From assembly GCA_017533915.1 (NCBI GenBank), contig JAFWHX010000015.1:1-64000 (forward strand): a stretch of 64,000 bases of DNA, given 5' to 3'. The notes beneath the pieces are model-generated. The model saw only the letters and a program-made list of their open reading frames with translations. It was not told the origin of the DNA and ran no database searches. Position numbers and translations under genes: made by a program. Shown here piece by piece: positions 25,246 to 34,300 of the stretch. Position 1 is the first letter of the stretch; every line of letters starts with the position of its first letter. Source of the DNA: Eubacterium sp. (GTDB lineage Bacteria > Bacillota > Clostridia > Peptostreptococcales > Anaerovoracaceae).

Positions 25246-26340
25246 TTATACATTGAACATGAATGTGATTATATCTCCATCCTGTACGACATATTCCTTT
25301 CCCTCATCTCTTACAAGGCCCTTCTCTTTCGCTGCTGCCATGCTTCCTCCACACTCCATGAACTTATCATATGAGATAGTCTGCGCTCTTATGAATCCGC
25401 GCTCAAAGTCAGTATGGATCTTTCCTGCGGCTTGCGGAGCTTTTGTACCCTTCTTGATCGTCCATGCCCGGCACTCGTCTTCTCCTGCTGTGAGGAATGA
25501 GATCAGATCAAGCAGCTTGTATGAGGCTTTTACGAGCTTGTCAAGGCCTGATTCTGCGATGCCCATCGCATCCAGGTAGTCAGCTTTCTCGTCATCAGGA
25601 AGATCTGAGATCTCCTGTTCTATCTCTGCGCAGACAGCAATTGCTTCTGCGCCTTCGCTTGCTGCAAATTCTCTTACTGCGTCGACATAGTCATTCTGCA
25701 TGTCGTCGGCTGCATCATCTTCTCCTACATTCGCGACATAGATTATCGGCTTGTATGAGAGCAGATTCAGGTCATTCATCACGAGCTCTTCTTCTTCATC
25801 AAGATCCATCGCTCTCGCTGACTTGCCTTCGCCGAGGAAGTCATATATCTTTTTCAGAGCTTCCACTTCTCTTACGAGCGACTTGTCGTGCTGTGAAAGC
25901 TTTTCAGACTTCTGAAGGCGCTTCTCAACCACCTCCATATCGGCCAGGATGAGCTCAGTGTTTATAGTCTCTATGTCTGAGACCGGGTCGATCTTCCCGG
26001 AAACGTGCACGATATTGTCATCATCAAAACATCTGACCACATGTACGATCGCGGCAACGTCTCTGATATGGCCGAGGAATTTGTTCCCGAGTCCCTCACC
26101 TTGTGATGCTCCTTTTACAAGGCCTGCGATATCGCTGAACTCTATCGTTGCATATATCGTCCGCTTGGAATTATATATCTCATGAAGCTTCGTGATCCTT
26201 TCATCAGGGACTGTAACGATGCCTACATTCGGCTCGATCGTACAGAACGGATAGTTCGCCACTTCAGCCCCAGCCTTTGTTATCGCGTTGAAAAGTGTGC
26301 TTTTACCGACGTTCGGCAATCCTACGATTCCTAATTTCAT
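25246..26340 (-). CDS. ychF: redox-regulated ATPase/GTPase YchF
   Basis: YchF (OLA1 family) is a conserved P-loop nucleotide hydrolase, usually ATP-preferring, that associates with ribosomes. The 364-residue protein starts MKLGIVGLPNVGKSTLFNAI with Walker A. It has NYPFCTIEPNVGIV, the DIAGLVKGASQGEGLGNKFL switch region, and the C-terminal TGS domain (AWTIKKGTKAPQAAGKIH). The ATG at 26340 follows AGGAGG and overlaps the lgt stop as ATGA. A longer frame to 26595 runs inside lgt and is not real. Confidence 0.98.
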   Translation of the reverse strand: MKLGIVGLPNVGKSTLFNAITKAGAEVANYPFCTIEPNVGIVTVPDERITKLHEIYNSKRTIYATIEFSDIAGLVKGASQGEGLGNKFLGHIRDVAAIVHVVRCFDDDNIVHVSGKIDPVSDIETINTELILADMEVVEKRLQKSEKLSQHDKSLVREVEALKKIYDFLGEGKSARAMDLDEEEELVMNDLNLLSYKPIIYVANVGEDDAADDMQNDYVDAVREFAASEGAEAIAVCAEIEQEISDLPDDEKADYLDAMGIAESGLDKLVKASYKLLDLISFLTAGEDECRAWTIKKGTKAPQAAGKIHTDFERGFIRAQTISYDKFMECGGSMAAAKEKGLVRDEGKEYVVQDGDIITFMFNV

Positions 26341-27104
26341 TTTTTGCCTCCTATATAAGAACTTGTGTTTTGATCTCTCCTCTGAAGCAGAAAATATCCT
26401 GCAAGCGCCACGGTGAATATCAAAGCCGAGATGACCTGTGCCTGACGAAGGCTGCCTATCATAAGGCTGTCTGTCCTGAGTCCCTCGACAAGAAACCGCT
26501 CCAGCGAATAAAGCATTCCGTACAGACACATGATCTGACCACGGAACCTGCGTCTGTCTGACATCCAGATCAGGAACAGGAACAGAAGGAAGCACCAGAT
26601 CGATTCATACAGAAACGTCGGATGCACCATCTTACCGTTGACTTCGATCGCCCATGGAAGGTCAGTCGGACCGCCGTGCGCTTCAGAGTTGAAGAAATTC
26701 CCCCAGCGTCCGATCGCCTGGCCGAGCGCGACTTCCGGAAATGTCAGATCCAGCAGATCAAGAAGTCTGATCTTTCTCACCCTGCAGAATATGACGGCAG
26801 TCAGTACTCCGGCGATTATCCCGCCATGTATCGCAAGACCGCCGGATCTAATAGCGAAGACGCTCATAGGATCACCGGCATACTGATCCCAGCTGAATAT
26901 CACATAGTATGCACGTGCGCCGATTATCGAAAGCGGCATGAGCCAGAGAGCAAAATCCATAACGGTATCTCCTTCGATCCCGAACTTCGGCGCTCTTTTT
27001 ACCGCAAGAAAGATACCGATCATGAAGGCAAATGCGATCAGGATACCATACCATCTTATCTCAGCTCCGAAAATTGTGAATGCGACTGGATCTGGCGCTG
27101 TCAT
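26337..27104 (-). CDS. lgt: prolipoprotein diacylglyceryl transferase
   Basis: Lgt attaches diacylglycerol to the lipobox Cys of prolipoproteins in the cytoplasmic membrane. The 255-residue protein has about seven membrane segments, the IRWYGILIAFAFMIGI start, the IRSGGLAIHGGIIAG motif, and the signature block AIGRWGNFFNSEAHGGPT, then HPTFLYES. The ATG at 27104 follows GAGGAG. Its stop overlaps the ychF start, so the two are one operon and probably coupled. Confidence 0.97.
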   Translation of the reverse strand: MTAPDPVAFTIFGAEIRWYGILIAFAFMIGIFLAVKRAPKFGIEGDTVMDFALWLMPLSIIGARAYYVIFSWDQYAGDPMSVFAIRSGGLAIHGGIIAGVLTAVIFCRVRKIRLLDLLDLTFPEVALGQAIGRWGNFFNSEAHGGPTDLPWAIEVNGKMVHPTFLYESIWCFLLFLFLIWMSDRRRFRGQIMCLYGMLYSLERFLVEGLRTDSLMIGSLRQAQVISALIFTVALAGYFLLQRRDQNTSSYIGGKK

Positions 27105-27230
27105 AGAAACTCCTCTTCTCAAACCGCTGCGGCCCTGCTCAGCGGCAAAATGCCCTGTAGTTGTCATCTATATGTTAACACATATTTCCTTGATTAGCGA
27201 CCGTATTTTAGCCTCTGTGACGCCATGTGT

Positions 27231-27803
27231 TCAGCTGAAGCTGTTCTCTGAGTATGCTATCGTCAGGCACTGCTGCGATGCTTCATAATAGTACAGGCTG
27301 CTGCTCAGCACATCCTTTGGAGCAAGATATTCTTTATTTGAGTATTGAATGTAGTCGTAGATATCTGCCGGATCGACAGCTTCGGGAGCAATGCATATCA
27401 CTTCATGAATGCTGGAAGGCACCACATACATGTCTGATCCGATCAGTTCTGAGACTGACTTCAGCTTATCCGGATACATCATGGCAGTCGCTCCGAACGT
27501 ATGCTGATCATTCGTTATACAATACATCCCGTCAGTCACCAGGCTGATCTCCGCAGGAAACAGTTCCTCCGTGTTTTTCAGAGCTGACTGATACAGCTCT
27601 TCCATATTCGAGATATTCCTGTTCTTAAGATCCCTGTCGAGCAGTGTCCTGAGATCGAGTCCTGCTTCTCCATCATCCTCCCATGATTCCTGTGCGATCA
27701 GATAACATACAGTCATATCCATGAAATCCCTGTTTGGTATCTCATCAAGATGCCTTTTCAGTTCCTTCCACCCTGTAAGCATAAGTACGATGTCTTCATT
27801 CAT
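27231..27803 (-). CDS. DUF5688 family protein, short
   Basis: I recognise a 190-residue DUF5688-type protein of unknown function, a family common in gut Clostridia. It has no signal peptide or membrane segment. Typical pieces are the GLDLRTLLDRDLK-like segment, the FGATAMMYPDKLKSV strand and the VVPSSIHEVICIAP block. Family members are often longer, so this one may lack an N-terminal part. The ATG at 27803 follows AAAGGAGCAGGA. Neighbours give no hint of function. Confidence 0.65.
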   Translation of the reverse strand: MNEDIVLMLTGWKELKRHLDEIPNRDFMDMTVCYLIAQESWEDDGEAGLDLRTLLDRDLKNRNISNMEELYQSALKNTEELFPAEISLVTDGMYCITNDQHTFGATAMMYPDKLKSVSELIGSDMYVVPSSIHEVICIAPEAVDPADIYDYIQYSNKEYLAPKDVLSSSLYYYEASQQCLTIAYSENSFS

Positions 27804-27924
27804 TATCCTGCTCCTTTTCTTTCTGATCCAAGACGTACCGTACGTCATACGCCCTGATATCCTGAAAAAACCTGCTTTCTATATGAAAAGCGGGAGCGTC
27901 TGCAGACTTCCTCTCGCTGATACA

Positions 27925-27956
27925 GAAAAAGGGAATGCTTTTTCAAGCACTCCCTT
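27925..27956 (-). terminator. terminator after the RinA/ArpU-like gene
   Basis: On the minus strand AAGGGAGTGCTT and AAGCATTCCCTT pair (one G-T) around GAAA, followed by TTTTTC. It ends the transcript of the gene at 28089-28496. Confidence 0.8.
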
Positions 27957-27983
27957 GACAATTTTCGGTAATAACAATATATC
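27955..27983 (+). promoter_or_regulatory. orphan plus-strand promoter, possibly antisense
   Basis: TTGACA (27955-27960), a 17-nt spacer and TATATC (27978-27983) form a good sigma-A promoter on the plus strand, yet no plus-strand gene follows. The transcript would run into the 3' end of the minus-strand gene at 28089. T-rich runs at 28013-28026 could end it after about 35 bases. Confidence 0.4.
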
Positions 27984-28088
27984 ACTTGACTCTTTCCCTT
28001 ACAAGTCCCTTTTTGATATTTTTTTACATAATTTCCATTTTTTATCATCTCGATCGCTTCAGAGCTCTGATCGCGCGGAAGCAAAGCT

Positions 28089-28496
28089 TCAGACAAGAAG
28101 GAGATTTTTGGCGACGTTGTACAGAAAGCGCTGCTTCCAGATCCTCCAGAACTTGTTCGGGAAACAGTTATATGATTTCTGAAGTATGATATTATCCAGT
28201 ATGAACTGCCTGTACGCCAGCGGGACTACGTTGAGTGCGTCATTTACCGCCTTCACTCTCCTTTCAAGTGCCGCCTTCTGTATCACTTTGTCCTCAGTCG
28301 GATTCACCTGATCATAATCCGCCTTGATGTCGCTCACCACACTCGTCGTATGAATTGCCCCGTCGTTTATCTCGTTTTCAAGTATCTCAAGCTGCTCCTC
28401 CATCCTGTAAAGATCTCTTACCATCCAGATCGTTTGATAGTATACCGTATCCGGCATAACCAGATCCTTGAATTTCGTCTGCTGCCATTCTCTCAT
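28089..28496 (-). CDS. small RinA/ArpU-like helix-turn-helix protein, function unknown
   Basis: A 135-residue soluble protein, mostly helical. The C-terminal part (AYRQFILDNII, then PNKFWRIWKQRFLYNVAKNL) resembles the sigma-70 region 4-like end of phage late-gene regulators of the RinA/ArpU type, and the first half has the TIWMVRDLYRMEEQLEIL heptad-like helix seen in them. No phage genes surround it, so it may be a domesticated remnant. It has its own promoter and terminator. The family assignment is from pattern only and is uncertain. Confidence 0.5.
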   Translation of the reverse strand: MREWQQTKFKDLVMPDTVYYQTIWMVRDLYRMEEQLEILENEINDGAIHTTSVVSDIKADYDQVNPTEDKVIQKAALERRVKAVNDALNVVPLAYRQFILDNIILQKSYNCFPNKFWRIWKQRFLYNVAKNLLLV

Positions 28497-28574
28497 GACT
28501 GATCACTTCCTTACCCATTTATACATCTCATTAAATATACTCGTAAGAAGAGCGCTCTCTTGAACCGGTATGAC

Positions 28575-28604
28575 ATATAATGCACCAACCTGAAAAAAGG
28601 TCAA
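28575..28604 (-). promoter_or_regulatory. promoter of the RinA/ArpU-like gene
   Basis: On the minus strand TTGACC (28599-28604), an 18-nt spacer and TTATAT (28575-28580), about 75 bases before the start codon. The rest of 28497-28894 has no gene; it holds this promoter, a pair of direct repeats and the racemase promoter. Confidence 0.5.
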
Positions 28605-28785
28605 TATACTTTTTATCGAGTTGTCGAAAATAGTGATTTAAATGTCGTTTTACCGTACGTTTTGGATTCGGGTGTTTTTTGGATATGGTAAAATGATGAT
28701 CCGCCAATGAGATATCGTTCAATCGAAGCAGACTTGAGCACGGCACGTATATCAGGACATACTGTGAGCATGCTCCGTATAGGCA

Positions 28786-28824
28786 GCGGCATATCATGCT
28801 TGTGTCAACAGCGGCACATCATGC
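28786..28824 (+). repeat. pair of 14-base direct repeats before a promoter
   Basis: GCGGCATATCATGC (28786-28799) and GCGGCACATCATGC (28811-28824) differ at one base and start 25 bases apart. The second ends six bases before the -35 of the racemase promoter. The position suits a regulator-binding site. Confidence 0.5.
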
Positions 28825-28830
28825 CCGTTT

Positions 28831-28859
28831 TTGTATTCCGGCGTTATTTATGGTATATT
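28831..28859 (+). promoter_or_regulatory. promoter of the CntK-like racemase gene
   Basis: -35 TTGTAT (28831-28836), a 17-nt spacer and -10 TATATT (28854-28859) with TGG just before it, an extended -10. It lies 35 bases before the start codon. Confidence 0.65.
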
Positions 28860-28894
28860 CTAAATATATGTAAATTGGAGGAATCGATCATATC

Positions 28895-29767
28895 ATGAGC
28901 AAGACTGTTACAAGAAAAATCCTGATCCAGATCGCTGACCCGTCAGGAAATAAGACTGCATTCGTTCTAAGCGGCGCCAGGCCTGAAGATTATAAGGGAA
29001 TCGCCAGATACATCCTGGAGCAGACCGACTACGGCGCAGAACAGGTCGCGTTCGTGAAAAGTACTACAGCGTTCGACATGTCAGGAATGGAATTCTGCGG
29101 TAATGCTGCCAGAGCTTTTGCGCTCCTATCCGCAAAAGGCATGATCGACGGAAAAGCGTCAGAAGACAGCAGAACAGTCCTTGAAGTAAGCATGAGCGGC
29201 GGCAGGAAGCCGATAGTCTGTGGTGTCGACAAAGAGAGCTGTCACGCGAGCGCCTCGATCCCTCTCCCAAAGAGGATCAAGACTCTTAAGCACTGCGAAT
29301 TCAAGCCCGCTGAGGGCAAGACTGTCCTTGTCATGGAAGGCATCGTTCATCTTATCGCAGACGATGTAGAATACAGCGAAGAGAATTTTGATCAGATCCG
29401 CAGAGCCATGCAGGAGCAGTTCGATCCGTCCGCGCTGGGAGTCATGTACCTGAACACAGAAACGCTAGAGATGACCCCTGTAGTATACGTACGCGATGTC
29501 GATTCGACGTACATCGAAGGGAGCTGCGGCTCCGGCTCGGCGTCAGCTGCATACTGGCTGGCGACGCATAGTGCTGAAGAGGATGGCACATATGAATATG
29601 AACTGAAACAGCCGGCAGGAACCATCCATGCCAGCTGTACTATCGACGGCGGTGAGCCGCGCGCTCTTCTTATCGAAGGATTCGTTGAGCTCTCATCTCC
29701 TGTATTTATAAACGTAGAATATGAATCTGGAGAAGACGAGATCGGCGCCATGTCAGATACATGGTGA
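28895..29767 (+). CDS. CntK-like amino-acid racemase (DapF superfamily)
   Basis: This 290-residue protein has the diaminopimelate epimerase fold signature with two catalytic Cys: MEFCGNAARAF (Cys68) and IEGSCGSGSASAAYW (Cys211). It differs from true DapF, which has NADGS and CGNGxRC. Instead its ADPSGNKT start, EQVAFVKST, SGMEFCGNA and KQPAGTI pieces follow the histidine racemase CntK of Staphylococcus aureus as I recall it. Since Ddh makes meso-diaminopimelate directly, DapF is not needed for lysine here. It may racemise histidine or another amino acid. No CntL or CntM partner is near. The ribosome site GGAGG is unusually far (13 bases) from the ATG. It converges on gshA with a 10-base gap. 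Confidence 0.75.
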   Translation: MSKTVTRKILIQIADPSGNKTAFVLSGARPEDYKGIARYILEQTDYGAEQVAFVKSTTAFDMSGMEFCGNAARAFALLSAKGMIDGKASEDSRTVLEVSMSGGRKPIVCGVDKESCHASASIPLPKRIKTLKHCEFKPAEGKTVLVMEGIVHLIADDVEYSEENFDQIRRAMQEQFDPSALGVMYLNTETLEMTPVVYVRDVDSTYIEGSCGSGSASAAYWLATHSAEEDGTYEYELKQPAGTIHASCTIDGGEPRALLIEGFVELSSPVFINVEYESGEDEIGAMSDTW

Positions 29768-29777
29768 TATGTTCTCT

Positions 29778-31133
29778 TTATCCCTGCTGAACTTTCGCAA
29801 GCGCCATGCCCTTCTTCACATAATCATCTCCATACTCTTTCAGTACTTGGTATGCGTACCTGTTCCTGTCATCTTTAAGCTTGTCCTCTTCAAACGCGAT
29901 GATATCTGAGACCTCACAGAGTGCATCATTTCCGAGCATGCTCGTATAGAAAGACTTCATGCTCTCTATTATTCCAAGCGCCGCTTCGCGTATCGTCTCT
30001 GATGATCCGCCCTTTCCGACTATATTCACGCTGTCCAGGTCGTATCCCGCGGCGCGCTTGAAGTTGCAGCATACATTTATCTGGTCCTCTTCTGAAAGGC
30101 CCATTCTGCCGCCTGCTGCAAGATATGCGAGTAGATATCCCGCGAACTTGATATCCCGCACATCGACTCCTTCGGGAACGAGCGGATTCAGATCGAACAT
30201 GCGCAGCTCGATGTGCCCTGCGCCCTCAGATCTCAGCTTTTCGACCGAATACGCACAGTTCGGCTTCAGCCTGACCGGATAATAAAGCTCCGATGATGCC
30301 ATCAGCTCTCCACTCTTCACATACTTTTCGATACTGTCTGCGTATGCATCCAGACTGCTGTAGTCAAACACAGGATCGAAGAAATTCCAGTATCCACGCT
30401 CGCTGCATCTGAGCGACGCCTTTCTCGTATCCACAGTATCATCAAAATCTCCGCCCATGAATGACGCGTCGATCACCGGACTCGCCGCGGTCAGCACCGT
30501 AAGCAGCCATCCACAGTAGGAAGCCTTTTCTGTCAACGCCACATAAAAGTCATCTTTGAACTTTCTGTATGCGACTCTTCCCTTTTCGTCTCCTGCGGCT
30601 GATCTACCGTCCTCAGGCTCAACACAGGCCGTCTTTTCATCGCGGCACTGGAATACACCTCGTATATCCGCCTCTCGTCTGAGCAGTTCCTCACTGAATG
30701 AGTAATTTACATGGATGCCAGAAAATGTCATCTTGTATCTGCCATACACACATGACAGATGCTTTCGGTATTCTGTCTTCCAGGCATCCTCACCATAAAA
30801 CTGAGCAATAGGTATGTCTTCTTCTCCTTTGATATATGGCGGGTTTGAAAAAGGCCAGAGATACTCCCTCTCCGGAAGTTCCTTCAGAAGACCAGTCAGA
30901 TCACGCTCGTGGCGGACGAGCGCGCCGACCGCCTCTTCAGCAGAATCATATGGATCTGTATTGATCTCTGTCTGCCCTTCGCTGAAGTCACGGACTATAT
31001 GGCTGTCTCCCGGCGCCGGATGCGGAGTATGAGAAAGCGAGCCGTCCGTAAGCACGCGGAGATTCTCCTTCTCCAACCCGAACGCACCGTCTAAAATGTG
31101 CTCACGTATGTAATTATCATCAATATGCAGCAT
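29778..31133 (-). CDS. gshA: glutamate--cysteine ligase
   Basis: This enzyme joins glutamate and cysteine to gamma-glutamylcysteine, the first step to glutathione. The 451-residue protein shows FGLEKENLRV at the N-terminus, LSHTPHP, DFSEGQTEINT, LWPFSNPP and GIHVNYSFS, which are hallmarks of the GshA / GshAB N-terminal family. There is no C-terminal ATP-grasp extension, so it is not the bifunctional GshAB, and no gshB is in the window; the cell may use gamma-glutamylcysteine itself. The ATG at 31133 has a weak GGTGG; a TTG at 31154 is the alternative. It has its own promoter. Confidence 0.9.
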   Translation of the reverse strand: MLHIDDNYIREHILDGAFGLEKENLRVLTDGSLSHTPHPAPGDSHIVRDFSEGQTEINTDPYDSAEEAVGALVRHERDLTGLLKELPEREYLWPFSNPPYIKGEEDIPIAQFYGEDAWKTEYRKHLSCVYGRYKMTFSGIHVNYSFSEELLRREADIRGVFQCRDEKTACVEPEDGRSAAGDEKGRVAYRKFKDDFYVALTEKASYCGWLLTVLTAASPVIDASFMGGDFDDTVDTRKASLRCSERGYWNFFDPVFDYSSLDAYADSIEKYVKSGELMASSELYYPVRLKPNCAYSVEKLRSEGAGHIELRMFDLNPLVPEGVDVRDIKFAGYLLAYLAAGGRMGLSEEDQINVCCNFKRAAGYDLDSVNIVGKGGSSETIREAALGIIESMKSFYTSMLGNDALCEVSDIIAFEEDKLKDDRNRYAYQVLKEYGDDYVKKGMALAKVQQG

Positions 31134-31170
31134 CTTTCTACCACCATCGATCAAAGCTTTATTTGTTTCA

Positions 31171-31199
31171 ATTATACTACTGCGCCACTAGGAATAAAA
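31171..31199 (-). promoter_or_regulatory. gshA promoter
   Basis: On the minus strand a perfect -10 TATAAT (31171-31176) with TTTTAT (31194-31199) 17 bases upstream, about 30 bases before the gshA start. Confidence 0.55.
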
Positions 31200-31252
31200 C
31201 AGATTACTTTTGATGGTGTCTTTCCTCTGCACCTGCACTGACGAACAATGGC

Positions 31253-31288
31253 AAAAAAACACCCGACGGCAGTACCGACGGGTGTTTG
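31253..31288 (-). terminator. pyc terminator
   Basis: On the minus strand ACACCCGTCGG and CCGTCGGGTGT pair (one T-T mismatch) and are followed by seven T. It stands about 35 bases after the pyruvate carboxylase stop. Confidence 0.9.
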
Positions 31289-31322
31289 ATACGATCATGC
31301 CACAGATCTGCAGCTGTTGTTC

Positions 31323-34300
31323 TTACTGTTCGATCACAGCGACAAGCTGTCCTGCCTTGACCTGCTGTCCTTCTTTGACGCAGATCTCTTTGATCTGGCC
31401 TTCTGCTGTCGCGATGATGTTCGTCTCCATCTTCATAGCTTCGATGACTGCGATCGGGTCGCCTTCATTGATGTGATCGCCTTCGCCGACGAGCACTTTG
31501 ACGATGTTGCCCGGGATGTTAGCTCCGACTTCATTCGGATCGTCTTCGTTAGCTACACGTGAGGCCTCTGCCTTGACGTTAGCGTTGCGTACGTTGACAT
31601 CCTTGATCTTGATGACTCTTCTGTTGCCGTTGACTTCGAAGTCAAGCTCTCTCATGCCGTCGTCGCCAGGTGAATGGATCTCTGTCAGCTTGATGACCAT
31701 CTTCTTTCCTTCTTCAAGCGTGATCTCGCATGTCTCGCCTTTTTCAAGTCCATGGAAGAAGATATCGGATCCCATGTGGCGGAAGTCGCCGTCTTTCTTG
31801 ATGCTGTTCAGATAGTCCTCATAGACTTTCGGATACATAGCGTAGCTGATGCACTCCTGTGGAGTTCCTTTCAGATCGAAGTACTTGATCAGACCCTGTT
31901 TGATCTTGTCAAAGTCTTCGTCCTCGAGAAGCTCGCCCGGCCTGCATGTTATCGGCTTCTTGTCCTTCAGAACGAGCTTCTGCAGATCCTCTGGGAATCC
32001 TCCTACCGGCTGTCCCATCATTCCTTCGAAGAAGGATACGATGCTGTCAGGGAAGTCCATTCCCTTGCCCTTCTCCATGATATTCTCAGGAGTAAGGTCG
32101 TTCTGTACCATGAAGATCGCCATATCTCCTACAGCCTTTGATGAAGGTGTTACCTTTACGATATCGCCGAGCATCTGGTTGACCTGCTTGTACATTTTCT
32201 TTACATCGTTGATCCTGTGGCCGAGGCCGAAGCTGTCGACCTGTGCCTGCAGATTGGAGTACTGCCCACCAGGGATCTCATACTTGTAGATCTCAGCTGA
32301 AGCTGTCTTCATATCAGACTCGAAGTCCTTGTATACAGGTCTTACGTCACGCCAGTATTCTGAGATCGGCTGGATGCCGTCCGGATCGATCAGAGTGTCT
32401 CTGTCTGAGTTCTGCAATGCCGCAACGATCGAGTTCAGAGCAGGCTGTGATGTGAGTCCTGACATCGAGTTGAAAGCAGCGTCTACGATGTCTACTCCGG
32501 CAGATGCTGCCATCAGAATGGTCGCAACTCCATTTCCTGAAGTATCGTGCGTGTGCAGGTGGATCGGGATATCGATGTTGTCTTTCAGCTCGCTGATCAA
32601 AACCCTCGCAGCCATTGGCTTCAGAAGTCCTGACATGTCTTTGATGCCTAAGATGTGCGATCCCTGTGCCTGCAGCTCTTTAGCCATATTGACATAGTAG
32701 TCAAGTGTATATTTTGTTCTCGTCTCGTCGAGAATATCGCCTGTGTAACACATGCATGCCTCGGCGACTTTGTTCTGGTTGAGCGTCTCGTCCAGAGCTA
32801 CCTCCATGCCGTGGATCCAGTTCAGTGAGTCAAAGATACGGAATACGTCGATGCCGCTTTCTGCCGCGACCTTGACGAATTCACGGATGACGTTGTCCGG
32901 ATAGTTCTTGTATCCTACAGCATTCGCTCCTCTGATCAGCATCTGGAACATGATGTTCGGGATCTTCTTACGGAGTGTCTCAAGTCTCTCCCATGGGGAT
33001 TCCTTCAGGAATCTGTAGGCTGTGTCAAATGTCGCGCCTCCCCACATCTCGAGTGAGAAGAAGTCTTTTCCGTATTTTGCTACCGCAGGTGCGATCTTCT
33101 CCATATCGATCGTTCTCATACGAGTAGCCATAAGTGACTGCTGAGCGTCTCTCATCGTCGTATCTGTGATGAGGAGCTTCTGCTGGTCTCTCGCCCATTT
33201 AGCGACAGCTGCAGGTCCTTCTTCGTCCAGGATCTGCTTTGTACCGCGGAGCTCTGCGATCTCCTCTTCCGGTACGCGCGGATATACAGGAACGTTGAAG
33301 TGAGGCTTCTTGCCCTGTGTCTCGTTTACTACGATGTTTCCGATGTAGCTGAGTACCTTCTGCTCCTTGTCGTCGACCTTGTCGATGTTGACGAGCTGAG
33401 GGTTCGCCGCTATGAATCCTGTATCGCATTCGCCTTTGATGAATGTCGGATGGTTGAGTACGTTCAGAAGGAACGGGATGTTCGTCTTTACGCCGTGGAT
33501 GTGAGTCTCACGCAGCGCCCTGATCGCCTTTCTTCTTGTATCATCAAAAGTTCTTGCGTATGCGGTGATCTTTACGAGCAGGCTGTCATAGAACGGCTGG
33601 ATCTTTGCTCCTTCATAGCCGTTTCCTCCGTCGAGTCTGATTCCGAATCCTGAGCCGTTGGAATACTGGTCGATCGTTCCTGTGTCAGGCATGAATCCGT
33701 TCGCCGGGTCTTCTGTCGTAACACGGCACTGGATAGCATAGCCCCTCTGGGTGATGTCTTCCTGGCCGTTGATCCCGATCACATCGGAGTCAAGTGAATA
33801 ACCCTGAGCGATCTGGATCTGAGCCTGCACGATATCGATGCCTGTAACGAGCTCTGATACTGTGTGCTCTACCTGGATCCTCGGGTTCATCTCGATGAAG
33901 TAGTGGTCTCCGTTCTTATCAAGCAGGAATTCTACTGTTCCTGCGCTTCTGTAGTTTACTGCGCCTGCTATCTTAAGAGCATCAGCGCAGATGCTCTCTC
34001 TCTGCTCATCTGTCAGGCAGAGAGCCGGGGTGAATTCGATTACTTTCTGATGTCTTCTCTGGATGGAGCAGTCACGCTCAAAGAGATGTACCAGATGACC
34101 GTGCTTGTCGCCCAGGATCTGGACCTCGATGTGCTTAGGATCCTCCAGATATTTCTCGATGAAGATCTTGTCGCTTCCGAATGCCTTCATCGACTCAGAT
34201 CTTGCGTTTCTGTATTCATTTACTATATCAGCTTCGTCACGGACGACTCTCATACCACGTCCGCCGCCGCCTTCCGCAGCCTTCAGCATTACAGGATAAC

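Noticed and set aside
26341-26595. 85-residue N-terminal extension of YchF
   Set aside because: It is read out of frame inside lgt; the ATG at 26340 has a strong ribosome site and the family's standard start.
28895-29767. Plain dapF assignment
   Set aside because: The first motif lacks NADGS and the second Cys of CGNGxRC, and ddh makes DapF unnecessary; kept as a CntK-like racemase.
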